Shown piece by piece: positions 8,845 through 18,363 of a stretch of 64,000 nucleotides of DNA (its first letter is position 1; every line of letters begins with the position of its first letter). Source of the DNA: Cryptosporangium phraense (GTDB lineage Bacteria > Actinomycetota > Actinomycetes > Mycobacteriales > Cryptosporangiaceae); NCBI RefSeq assembly GCF_006912135.1, contig NZ_VIRS01000002.1, forward strand, positions 186,001 to 250,000. The letters run 5' to 3'. The position numbers were made by a program, and so were the translations under genes. Under the pieces are notes generated by a model. The model worked only from the letters and a program-made list of their open reading frames with translations. It did not search any database and was not told the DNA's origin.

Positions 8845-10320
8845 TCAAGAACTAACGCTGTGTGCAGGCACCGTTACCAGATAGGTCACTCGGGCGCGGA
8901 GCGTCACGGTGCCGGTGGCCCGTTGCGGGAAATAGAGACGCGAACCGCCGGTGATCTCCAGGGTCAGGGCGCCGGCGTCCCAGGCCAGTGCTCCGAGCGG
9001 CACCGACACCGTGTGCGTCCGGCCGTCCAGGGCGATCGGCACGGCCGTCGCGAAGTTGCCCGCGACCAGCTTCCGCCCGGTGTCGACGACCTGCGCGTAG
9101 AGCGACGTCCGCGGGGCGTCGCCGGTGGCCCGGTACGTCAGCGACAACGCCGGGGATCCGACCACCTGACGTCCGGTGGCGGCCGGCCCGGCGATCCGCA
9201 CCGCGTTCACCGCCGGCGCCGCCGCGATGTCGGTGCCGGACGTGTCGGCCGGGCTGAACGCCAGCGTCCCCGATCCGGACGAAGACACCGAACGCGCCCC
9301 ACGCAGCGGGTAGGACGGCGCCCCCCGCCAGACCCCGGACTCGTCCACGTACTCGAAGCCCGGCCCGGTCTTCGCCGACCGAACCCGCTTCAGGTACCGG
9401 TCGAACCAGGCCACGGTCAGCGCCTCGACGTGACCGGCGGCCCCGGACGGGGTGTTGCACACGCCGTGCCCACCACAGAACCACACCATCTTCACCGGCG
9501 TGCCGGACGTCCGAATGGCGTTGTAGTTGGCGATGCCCTCCCGCAGCGGGAAGAGCGTGTCGACCGTGCCCTGCACGATCATCGTGGGGACGCGGACGCG
9601 GCCGATCAGGCGGCCGGCCGGGCCGTGGTCACGCCACCAGGCCTCCAGCGAGGCGTCCGGCAGGCTGCCGGTCAGGCCCAGCGCGCACGTCCGCTGCACC
9701 TCGGGGGCGAGCCGGTTGGTGCCGGCGGAGCCGGCCGCGCAGAGCAGGTTGCCCCAGCCGGTCTTCGACGTCCGGTTCGGGTACAGGCTGTCGACCAGCG
9801 AGTTCCAGGCGATCGTGGGGACGATCGCGTCGACCCGGCGGTCGAGGGCCGCGGTGACGAACTGGATGCCACCGCCGTAGCTGCCACCGGCCATGCCGAC
9901 GCGCGGGTCGCCGGGTCGGTCGAGTTGGGCCTCGGGCTGCTTCGCGAGCCAGCTGATCAGCACCTGCATGTCCCGGCCCTCGTACCGGTAGTAGTCCACC
10001 GAGGCCGACCCGCCGGACCGGCCGAAGCCGCGCGGATCCCAGGTGACGACGTTGTACCCGGCGCCGGTCAGCCCGGCGACCGTCGGCGAGGCCGGGTTCG
10101 TCTCCCCGGGCGACCCCCAGCCCGGACCGACGAGCACCGACGGTGCTCTCCGGCCGGTGGCCGGGAAGAGGTTGACGACGATCGGCGTGCCGTCGAACGA
10201 GGTGATCGTCACAGTGCGGACGCCCGTCACGGGCGCGGCCGAAACCGGCGCGGACAACCCGAGGGCGAGGCCGACAGCGAGAAGTGCTCCGAACACGCGC
10301 CGTACCGATACGGGGGTCAC
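8845..10320 (-). CDS. Secreted S15/CocE-family hydrolase
   Basis: A protein of about 491 residues with a Sec signal peptide (RRVFGALLAVGLALGLSAPVSA, cleavage after ASA-type site). The catalytic domain is the alpha/beta hydrolase of the Xaa-Pro dipeptidyl-peptidase S15/cocaine-esterase family: GGSYGGG holds the nucleophile, IVQGTVDTLFPL the acid and FCGGHGVCN the histidine. The C-terminal third (from about VDESGVWRGAPSYPL) fits the jelly-roll PepX_C domain. Such enzymes cleave acyl or prolyl-peptide bonds outside the cell; substrate unknown. A frame open to 10386 exists; the GTG at 10320 just before the signal peptide is the likeliest start although no strong ribosome binding site is visible. 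Confidence 0.85.
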   Translation of the reverse strand: MTPVSVRRVFGALLAVGLALGLSAPVSAAPVTGVRTVTITSFDGTPIVVNLFPATGRRAPSVLVGPGWGSPGETNPASPTVAGLTGAGYNVVTWDPRGFGRSGGSASVDYYRYEGRDMQVLISWLAKQPEAQLDRPGDPRVGMAGGSYGGGIQFVTAALDRRVDAIVPTIAWNSLVDSLYPNRTSKTGWGNLLCAAGSAGTNRLAPEVQRTCALGLTGSLPDASLEAWWRDHGPAGRLIGRVRVPTMIVQGTVDTLFPLREGIANYNAIRTSGTPVKMVWFCGGHGVCNTPSGAAGHVEALTVAWFDRYLKRVRSAKTGPGFEYVDESGVWRGAPSYPLRGARSVSSSGSGTLAFSPADTSGTDIAAAPAVNAVRIAGPAATGRQVVGSPALSLTYRATGDAPRTSLYAQVVDTGRKLVAGNFATAVPIALDGRTHTVSVPLGALAWDAGALTLEITGGSRLYFPQRATGTVTLRARVTYLVTVPAHSVSS

Positions 10321-10474
10321 GGACGTGAGGTCTACCACTCGATGTGCCGCGTGTACTCCAATGCTCCGAACCGGCGCGAGCAGCACCGATTCAGCATTTC
10401 TCGGGAGTTTGCCCTGGTCTCAGCAGCCCCACGCGTGCCCCGGACGGGGACATCGGGTGACCGCGCCCGGCGGC

Positions 10475-12009
<1,535 letters not shown>

Positions 12010-12061
12010 CTCCGAATAAGGTTGGTGTTTTGACGGCGCGGCTAAGGGGCTCGCTTTGAAC

Positions 12062-13180
12062 ATGTCGGTCGAGATCGGGATGGGCAAGAACGCCCGCCGC
12101 GCCTACCACCTGGACGAGGTCGCGATCGTGCCATCGCGCCGCACCAGGGACGTGAACGACACGTCGCTGGCCTGGCAGATCGACGCGTTCCGGTTCGACC
12201 TGCCCCTGGTCGCGAGCCCCTCCGACGCGACGATGAGCCCGCAGACCGCGGTCGAGGTGGGCCGGCTCGGCGGGCTCGGAGTCCTGAACGCCGAGGGGCT
12301 CTGGAGCCGCTACGACGACCCGACCAAGATCCTCGAGGAGCTGGCCTCGCTCCCGGACGCGTCGCGCCGCACCCGGCGTCTGCAGGAGGCGTACGCGGAG
12401 CCGATCAAGCACGAGCTGATCAGCGAGCGGATCCGGGTGATGCGCGACGGCGGCGTCACCACCGCGATCCGAATCTCGCCCCAGCACACGCTGGAGCTCG
12501 CGCTCGAGGCGATCGCGGCCGGCGTCGATCTGCTGGTCATCCAGGGCGCGGTCGTCTCGGCCGAGCACGTCACCACGTCCGGGCCGACGCTGAACCTCAA
12601 GCAGTTCATCGCCGACCTCGACGTGCCGGTGATCGTCGGCGGCTGCGCGAACTACCAGACCGCGCTGCACCTGATGCGCACCGGCGCGGCCGGCGTCATC
12701 GTCGGCACCGGGGCCGACAAGTGGGCCACCGAAGACCAGGTGCTCGGCATCCGGGTGCCGATGGCCACCGCGATCTCCGACGCGGCCGCCGCCCGGCGCG
12801 ACTACCTGGACGAGACCGGCGGCCGGTACGTCCACGTGATCGCCGACGGCGAGCTCCAGACCTCGGGTGACATCGCCCGGGCGATCGCCTGCGGCGCCGA
12901 CGCGGTGATGCTCGGCCAGCCGCTGTCGGTGGCGGCCGAGGCGCCCGCCGGTGGTGCCTGGTGGCACCCGATGGCGTCGCACCCGAAGCTGCCCCGCGGC
13001 GCCTACGTCCCCTCGCCGTCGGAGTGGCCGCTGGGAAGCCTGGCGACCGTCGTCGACGGCCCGGCCGACGACCCGAACGGGTCGCTGAACCTGTTCGGCG
13101 GCCTCCGCCGCGCGATGGCCAAGACCGGCTATTCGGACGTGAAGGCCTTCCAGAAGGTCGATCTGGTTGTCGCACGCTGA
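12062..13180 (+). CDS. guaB3: GuaB3 family IMPDH-related protein
   Basis: A 372-residue relative of IMP dehydrogenase without CBS domains. It begins MSVEIGMGKNARRAYHLDEVAIVPSRRTR in pieces typical of GuaB3 and keeps barrel motifs such as VIVGGCANYQTAL and IADGELQTSGDIARAIACGAD. In the position of the catalytic loop it has GTGADKWATEDQVLG, with no cysteine, so ordinary IMPDH chemistry is unlikely. Family activity is uncertain. AAGGGG at 12044-12049 would suit a TTG start at 12056 (six-base spacing) better than ATG 12062; both give the same protein save two residues. It follows guaB by 52 bp, probably in one operon. Confidence 0.92.
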   Translation: MSVEIGMGKNARRAYHLDEVAIVPSRRTRDVNDTSLAWQIDAFRFDLPLVASPSDATMSPQTAVEVGRLGGLGVLNAEGLWSRYDDPTKILEELASLPDASRRTRRLQEAYAEPIKHELISERIRVMRDGGVTTAIRISPQHTLELALEAIAAGVDLLVIQGAVVSAEHVTTSGPTLNLKQFIADLDVPVIVGGCANYQTALHLMRTGAAGVIVGTGADKWATEDQVLGIRVPMATAISDAAAARRDYLDETGGRYVHVIADGELQTSGDIARAIACGADAVMLGQPLSVAAEAPAGGAWWHPMASHPKLPRGAYVPSPSEWPLGSLATVVDGPADDPNGSLNLFGGLRRAMAKTGYSDVKAFQKVDLVVAR

Positions 13181-13748
13181 GATCCGTCCCTAGGGGGACG
13201 CCGATCTGGACGCGCTGCGTGACGTCTGCGTCCGCACGGCGGACGCGGGCGGTGACGCGCGGGGCAGGTACCCCGATCCGTCGATCTTCCCGACCGCGTT
13301 CGCCGATCCGTACGTCGCGTTCGACCCGACGCTGGCGTTCGTCCTGGACGACGGCGAGCGGGCCGTCGGGTACGTCATCGGGACGGCCGACACGCCGGCG
13401 TTCGTGAAGCGGTTCCGGGGCGAGTGGCTGCCGTCGGTGGCCGAGCGCTGGCCGCTCACCGACGACCCGCTGGTGCGGATCCTGCACGACCCCGAGCGGA
13501 TGCTGCTGCCGGAGCTCGAGCCGTACCCGGCGCACTTCCACATCGACCTGCTGCCGTCACATCAGGGCCAGGGATACGGACGGGCGCTGATCGGGCGGTT
13601 CTTCGGCGCTCTGGAGGCCCAGGACGTCCCGGCGGTGCATCTAGGGTTGACTCCACCATTGGCTGATGTCACGGTTCCGGAGTGGATCACTTCGACGTCG
13701 TGGTGGTGGGGTCCGGGTTCGGCGGTAGCGTCAGCGCGCTGCGGCTGA
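13167..13748 (+). pseudogene. Broken GNAT acetyltransferase remnant
   Basis: Reading from a TTG at 13167 gives LSHAEIRP, then a TAG stop at 13191, then GDADLDALRDVCVRTADAGG and a clear GNAT acetyltransferase continuing to the acetyl-CoA loop HIDLLPSHQGQGYGRALIGRF and VPAVHLGL near 13643. No ATG, GTG or TTG is available in this frame between the stop and 13404, so the first 70 residues cannot be translated conventionally unless CTG 13206, behind GGGGGA, is used. The usual C-terminal motif (N-x-x-A-x-x-F-Y-x-x-x-GF) is missing; instead the frame runs on into the choD start. Both ends are therefore damaged, and I call it a pseudogene lodged between guaB3 and choD. A sequencing error at 13191 would fix only the first defect. 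Confidence 0.65.
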
Positions 13749-15370
13749 CCGAGAAGGGGTACCGGGTCGCGGTCCTCGAGGCCGGACGCCGGTTCGCCGA
13801 CGACGAGTTCCCGCGGTCGTCGTGGGACGTGCGCCGGTATCTGTGGGCGCCGTGGCTCGGGTGCTACGGGATCCAGCGGATCACGCTGCTCCGCGACGTG
13901 CTGGTGCTGGCCGGGGCCGGGGTCGGCGGGGGTTCGCTGGTGTACGCGAACACGCTGTACGAGCCGCCGCAGGCCTTCTACGACGATCCCCAGTGGCGGC
14001 ACATCACCGACTGGAAGGCCGAGCTGGCGCCGTTCTACGACCAGGCGTCGCGCATGCTGGGCGTCGTCCGGTACCCGCGGATGACCCCGGCCGACCGGGT
14101 GATGCAGGCGGTGGCATCCGAAATGGGGGTGGAGGACACGTTCCACCCGACGCCGGTGGGGGTGTTCCTGGGGACGCCCGGTGTGTCGGTGCCGGATCCG
14201 TACTTCGGCGGGGCCGGGCCGGTGCGGACCGGGTGCACGCATTGCGGCGAGTGCATGACCGGATGCCGGCACAACGCGAAGAACACGCTGGTCAAGAACT
14301 ACCTGCATCTGGCCGAGGCCGGCGGGGCGGTCGTCTTCCCGCTCACCACGGCGACGGCGATCCGGCCCCTGCCGACCGGCGGCTACGCCGTCGACACGGT
14401 ACGGACCGGACGTCGGGAGCGGCGGACGTTCACGGCGTCGCAGGTGGTCGTGGCCGCGTCGGCGCTGGGGACCCAGCGGCTGCTCCACTTCTCCCGGGAC
14501 GCCGGCCATCTGCCGGGGTTGTCGCCCCGGCTCGGGGTGCTGGCCCGGACCAATTCGGAGGCGTTGCTCGGAGCGAATCGTCTGCGCGTGGAGGAGGGGG
14601 AGAACTTCGCCGACGGGGTCGCGATCACGTCGTCGTTCCACCCCGACTCCCAGACGCACATCGAGCCGGTCCGGTACGGCCGGGGGAGCAACTTCATGGG
14701 CCTGCTCACGACCGTGCTCCCGCCGCCGGGGAAGCCCCGGTGGGTCGGGTGGCTCCGGGAGATGGTGCGCAACGTCGGGAAGGCGCGCCACATCCTGTGG
14801 CTGAGGCGATGGTCGGAGAGGACGATCATCCTGCTCGTGATGCAGTCGGTCGACAATTCACTGACGACGTACACCAAGCGCGGTCTGTTCGGACGACGAC
14901 GGATGACGACCCGGCAGGGCCACGGGGCGCCGAACCCGACGTATCTGCCGCTGGGGCATGAGGCCACCCGGCGGACGGCCGAGCGCATCGGGGGCATGGC
15001 CGGCGGGACGCTGGTCGAGGCGTTCGACGTGCCGATGACCGCGCACTTCATCGGTGGGTGCGCGATCGGCGATTCGCCCGAGACCGGGGTCGTGGACCCG
15101 TACCACCGGGTCTACGGATATCCGGGGCTGCACGTGGTGGACGGGGCGGCGCTGTCGGCGAACCTCGGCGTGAACCCGTCGCTGTCGATCACCGCCCAGG
15201 CCGAGCGGGCGATGGCGTTCTGGCCGAACCGCGGCGAGCCCGATCCGCGTCCGGCGCCGGGTGCGCCGTACCGACGCCTGGAGCCGATCCCGCCCCGGAA
15301 CCCGTCCGTGCCCCCGCACGCCGAAGCCGCCCTCCGCCTCCCGCGGAATGCCCCACCGGCCACTAGCTAG
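13682..15370 (+). CDS. choD: GMC-family FAD oxidoreductase (ChoD-like)
   Basis: A 562-residue flavoenzyme. The N-terminal dinucleotide-binding motif is VVVGSGFGGSVSALRLTEKG, followed by EAGRRF and the GMC signature region GAGVGGGSLVYANTL. The C-terminal GMC_oxred_C part includes MTAHFIGGCAIGD and the FAD-contacting HVVDGAALSANLGVNPSLS. It is the positional equivalent of the protein called ChoD (putative cholesterol oxidase) in M. tuberculosis; true sterol activity is not established by sequence. Notably residues around 182-194 read CTHCGECMTGC, a ferredoxin-like C-x2-C-x2-C-x3-C array. No signal peptide is seen. Translation probably starts at GTG 13682; the ribosome binding site is weak. The 5' end overlaps the dead GNAT frame. 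Confidence 0.88.
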   Translation: MDHFDVVVVGSGFGGSVSALRLTEKGYRVAVLEAGRRFADDEFPRSSWDVRRYLWAPWLGCYGIQRITLLRDVLVLAGAGVGGGSLVYANTLYEPPQAFYDDPQWRHITDWKAELAPFYDQASRMLGVVRYPRMTPADRVMQAVASEMGVEDTFHPTPVGVFLGTPGVSVPDPYFGGAGPVRTGCTHCGECMTGCRHNAKNTLVKNYLHLAEAGGAVVFPLTTATAIRPLPTGGYAVDTVRTGRRERRTFTASQVVVAASALGTQRLLHFSRDAGHLPGLSPRLGVLARTNSEALLGANRLRVEEGENFADGVAITSSFHPDSQTHIEPVRYGRGSNFMGLLTTVLPPPGKPRWVGWLREMVRNVGKARHILWLRRWSERTIILLVMQSVDNSLTTYTKRGLFGRRRMTTRQGHGAPNPTYLPLGHEATRRTAERIGGMAGGTLVEAFDVPMTAHFIGGCAIGDSPETGVVDPYHRVYGYPGLHVVDGAALSANLGVNPSLSITAQAERAMAFWPNRGEPDPRPAPGAPYRRLEPIPPRNPSVPPHAEAALRLPRNAPPATS

Positions 15371-15400
15371 CGCGATTCCCTGTGGGGTAGTGGGGCGCAC

Positions 15401-15414
15401 TACGCTTGCGTCTT
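15401..15414 (+). promoter_or_regulatory. -10 box of guaA, probable leaderless start
   Basis: TACGCT at 15401-15406 lies eight bases before the ATG at 15415, placing the first transcribed base on or beside the start codon. No ribosome binding site is present in the TGCGTCTT spacer. Confidence 0.5.
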
Positions 15415-16980
15415 ATGAGTGTTCCGCCCCCGGTGCTTGTCGTCGACTTCGGTGCGCAGTACGCGCAGCTCATCGCCCGCCGGATCCGGGAAGCGAAGGT
15501 CTACTCGGAGATCGTGCCGCACACGATGCCGGTCGAGGAGATGCTCGCGCGCCGGCCCGCGGCGATCATCCTGTCCGGCGGCCCGTCGAGCGTCTACGCC
15601 GACGGCGCTCCGGGCGTCGACTCGACGATGTTCGACGCCGGCGTCCCGGTCTTCGGCATCTGCTACGGCTTCCAGGCCATGGCCCAGGCCCTCGGCGGCA
15701 CCGTCGCCCACACCGGCAACCGCGAGTACGGCGGCACCAAGCTCACGGTCCTCGACCCCGGCGTCGTCTTCGCCGGTCTGCCGACCGAGCAGGACGTCTG
15801 GATGAGCCACGGCGACGCGGTCTCCCAGGCCCCGGACGGCTTCCTGGTCACGGCCGCGACCGCGGGCGCCCCGGTCGCCGCGTTCGAGAACACCGACCGC
15901 GGCTTCGCCGGGGTCCAGTTCCACCCCGAGGTGCTCCACACCGCCCAGGGCCAGAAGATGCTCGAGCGCTTCCTCTACGAGGTCGCGAAGATCAGCCCCG
16001 ACTGGACGATGGGCAACGTCATCGCCGATCAGGTCGCCGACATCAAGCAGCGGGTCGGCACCAAGCGGGTGATCTGCGGGCTGTCCGGCGGCGTCGACTC
16101 CGCGGTGGCCGCCGCGCTCGTCCACGAGGCCGTCGGCGACCAGCTGACCTGCGTCTTCGTCGACCACGGACTGTTGCGCGATGGCGAGGCCGAGCAGGTC
16201 GAGAAGGACTACGTCGCCTCCACCGGCATCAAGCTCAAGGTCGTCGACGCGCAGGAGCAGTTCCTCCGCGAGCTCGCCGGCGTCACCGACCCCGAGCAGA
16301 AGCGGAAGATCGTCGGCCGGGAGTTCATCCGGACGTTCGAGGCCGCCGAGCGCGAGCTGATCGCCGAGGCCGGCGAGCACGGCGAGACGATCGAGTTCCT
16401 GGTGCAGGGCACGCTCTACCCGGACGTGGTGGAGTCCGGGGGCGGCACCGGAACCGCGAACATCAAGAGCCACCACAACGTCGGCGGGCTCCCGGAAGAC
16501 CTGCAGTTCTCGCTGATCGAGCCGCTGCGGACGCTGTTCAAGGACGAGGTCCGCCAGGTCGGCCTGGAGCTCGGCCTGCCCGAGGCGATCGTCTGGCGGC
16601 AGCCGTTCCCGGGCCCCGGGCTCTCGATCCGGATCATCGGCGAGGTCACCGCCGAGCGCCTCGACCTGCTCCGGCAGGCCGACGCGATCGTCCGCGAGGA
16701 GATGTCCGCGGCCGGGCTCGACCGCAGCATCTGGCAGTGTCCGGTGGTCCTGCTGGCCGACGTCCGCAGCGTCGGCGTCCAAGGCGACGGGCGGACGTAC
16801 GGGCACCCGATCGTGCTGCGTCCGGTCACCAGCGAGGACGCGATGACCGCGGACTGGGCCCGGGTGCCGTTCGACGTGCTGTCGCGGATCTCCACCCGCA
16901 TCACGAACGAAGTTGCAGAGGTCAACCGGGTAGTGCTCGACGTGACGAGCAAGCCCCCGGGCACGATCGAGTGGGAGTAA
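15415..16980 (+). CDS. guaA: GMP synthase (glutamine-hydrolysing)
   Basis: A 521-residue enzyme converting XMP to GMP with ATP and glutamine. The class I amidotransferase domain (residues 1-195) has Cys83 in [16 protein letters not shown] and the His-Glu pair in GVQFHPEV. The ATP-pyrophosphatase domain has the PP-loop [15 protein letters not shown], and the C-terminal dimerisation domain ends in [12 protein letters not shown], the invariant terminus. The frame starts three codons earlier, but ATG 15415 ([13 protein letters not shown]) matches the family. With guaB it provides the complete IMP-to-GMP branch. A GC-rich inverted repeat follows the stop, without a T-run. Confidence 0.97.
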   Translation: MSVPPPVLVVDFGAQYAQLIARRIREAKVYSEIVPHTMPVEEMLARRPAAIILSGGPSSVYADGAPGVDSTMFDAGVPVFGICYGFQAMAQALGGTVAHTGNREYGGTKLTVLDPGVVFAGLPTEQDVWMSHGDAVSQAPDGFLVTAATAGAPVAAFENTDRGFAGVQFHPEVLHTAQGQKMLERFLYEVAKISPDWTMGNVIADQVADIKQRVGTKRVICGLSGGVDSAVAAALVHEAVGDQLTCVFVDHGLLRDGEAEQVEKDYVASTGIKLKVVDAQEQFLRELAGVTDPEQKRKIVGREFIRTFEAAERELIAEAGEHGETIEFLVQGTLYPDVVESGGGTGTANIKSHHNVGGLPEDLQFSLIEPLRTLFKDEVRQVGLELGLPEAIVWRQPFPGPGLSIRIIGEVTAERLDLLRQADAIVREEMSAAGLDRSIWQCPVVLLADVRSVGVQGDGRTYGHPIVLRPVTSEDAMTADWARVPFDVLSRISTRITNEVAEVNRVVLDVTSKPPGTIEWE

Positions 16981-17306
16981 CTACCCCTGTTCGGGGGGCC
17001 CGAAGCGGACTGTGAGCAGTCTCACTGAAGTGGCTCAGGTGGGGTACCGTAGACCGAGCCGCACACGGATGAGCTGCGGTGCTGCCGTTCAGTCCAGGGT
17101 CCGTACGGGGGATCGGATCGCGTAGTGGCCCCATTTGGGGGCTCTTCCGCTTGGGCGGCGACTCGACGGGGAACACATACTTTCTGGTCGAACATCTGAA
17201 CGCGGCGAGACGTGTATGCGAATGTACGTCCGCTAGTTCGGGACTAGGCCCGTCGCACGGATCGGCGGCGCCTTCGAAGCCGGCTGATGCCCAGGAGGAA
17301 TTCGGG
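16981..17306. other. guaA-pssA intergenic region
   Basis: These 326 bp contain no convincing gene. A short CCCC-TGTTC-GGGG stem follows guaA. TACCGT at 17045-17050 could be a -10 box for pssA, giving a leader of about 250 nt, and CCCCATTTGGGG is palindromic near 17129. The segment 17165-17240 is less G+C-rich than its surroundings. The region ends with a very strong ribosome binding site, AGGAGGAA at 17293-17300. Confidence 0.45.
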
Positions 17307-18317
17307 GTGCAAGCGAGACCATGGCGGCGCAGTTCAGGCCGTCCCCGTCCGGCTGGCCGTCGGTGGAGTCGAGGACTCCGCCGCGGCGGCACATTCGCTC
17401 GTCGCGTGCTGGTGAGGCGGCGCGGCGGGGTCGACGCGGGCGGTCCGCCCGGCGCCGACGAGATGCAGCCGGTCGGTCCTTACACCACGCTCACCTGGCC
17501 CGATGGGGAGTCTCAGCGGGTGGGTGACCCGGTGCACGGAGTTGCGGTTCGTCGGCGCCGGACCCGTCCGGCCTCCGAGACCACCGCTGAGCGGCTCGCG
17601 GCCGAGGCACCGCAGGCAGCCCCGCTGCTGACCGGGGAGAAGACGATCGCCCGTCGCTGCCAGTTCGCGCTGGTGCAGTCGTGCACGCTGGCGAGCCTGA
17701 TGCTCGGCCTGGCCGCGATCTTCGCCGTCCTGCACGGCGAGGTGCGCATCGCCGCGGCCGTGCTGCTCGGGTGCGTCCTGTTCGACGGCGCCGACGGCGC
17801 GCTGGCCCGGCTGTTCGGCGTTTCGACGCCGTTCGGGGCGCAGATGGACTCGCTCGCCGATATGTGCTCGTTCGGCATCGCGACGCCGGTCGTGGTGTTC
17901 GCGTGGCTCACCGGGCCGAGCCCGACCGCGGTGGCCGGGGTGGCGTGCGCACTGATCGCGGTGTGCGCGGCGATCCGGCTGGCCCGCTTCAACGTGTCGC
18001 CGAAGAACGGCCGGTTCTTCTCCGGCGTGCCGACGACGATCGCCGCGGCGATCGCGGTGATCGCGGTGCTGGTGCGCCCGGACGCCGGCCGGTGGGCGGC
18101 TCCGCTGTTCGTGGCCGCGCTGGCGATCGCGATGGTGAGCTCGTTCCCGTACCTGAAGATCGGGGCGCTCAGGCGGGTGCCGAAGTGGCTGTTGCCGGTC
18201 GGTGCGGTTGCGGTGGCGCTCGACCCGACGACGACGCTGGGCCTCCTGGTCGGCGCGTACCTGCTCAGCGGCCCCCTACTCTGGGCCCGCCAGAAGCGCG
18301 GTATCGCCGCCGTCTAG
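17307..18317 (+). CDS. pssA: CDP-diacylglycerol--serine O-phosphatidyltransferase
   Basis: An integral membrane enzyme of the CDP-alcohol phosphatidyltransferase family. The signature D-x2-D-G-x2-A-R-x8-G-x3-D-x3-D is complete in DGADGALARLFG followed by GAQMDSLAD. Hydrophobic helices follow through to the end. The closely adjacent phosphatidylserine decarboxylase supports the serine-specific assignment. Start: GTG 17307 has an excellent AGGAGGAA six bases upstream and adds an arginine-rich 52-residue leader (WRRSSGRPRPAGRRWSR); an internal ATG at 17463 has no ribosome binding site but would give a more usual N-terminus. The two genes are convergent and share a bidirectional terminator, rather than forming the common psd-pssA operon. 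Confidence 0.85.
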   Translation: MQARPWRRSSGRPRPAGRRWSRGLRRGGTFARRVLVRRRGGVDAGGPPGADEMQPVGPYTTLTWPDGESQRVGDPVHGVAVRRRRTRPASETTAERLAAEAPQAAPLLTGEKTIARRCQFALVQSCTLASLMLGLAAIFAVLHGEVRIAAAVLLGCVLFDGADGALARLFGVSTPFGAQMDSLADMCSFGIATPVVVFAWLTGPSPTAVAGVACALIAVCAAIRLARFNVSPKNGRFFSGVPTTIAAAIAVIAVLVRPDAGRWAAPLFVAALAIAMVSSFPYLKIGALRRVPKWLLPVGAVAVALDPTTTLGLLVGAYLLSGPLLWARQKRGIAAV

Positions 18318-18322
18318 GCAGC

Positions 18323-18358
18323 AAAAAGGGCGGCCCCTCGACGGGGGCCGCCCTTTTC
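18323..18358. terminator. Bidirectional terminator between pssA and psd
   Basis: A perfect 14-bp stem pairs 18324-18337 (AAAAGGGCGGCCCC) with 18344-18357, giving A-run and T-run flanks on both strands. It serves the convergent pssA and psd genes. Confidence 0.93.
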
Positions 18359-18363
18359 GTGTT

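Noticed and set aside
17321-17527. Arg-rich 68-codon frame beginning at ATG 17321
   Set aside because: Its distance to AGGAGGAA is 20 bases and it is out of frame with PssA; the GTG at 17307 uses that site.
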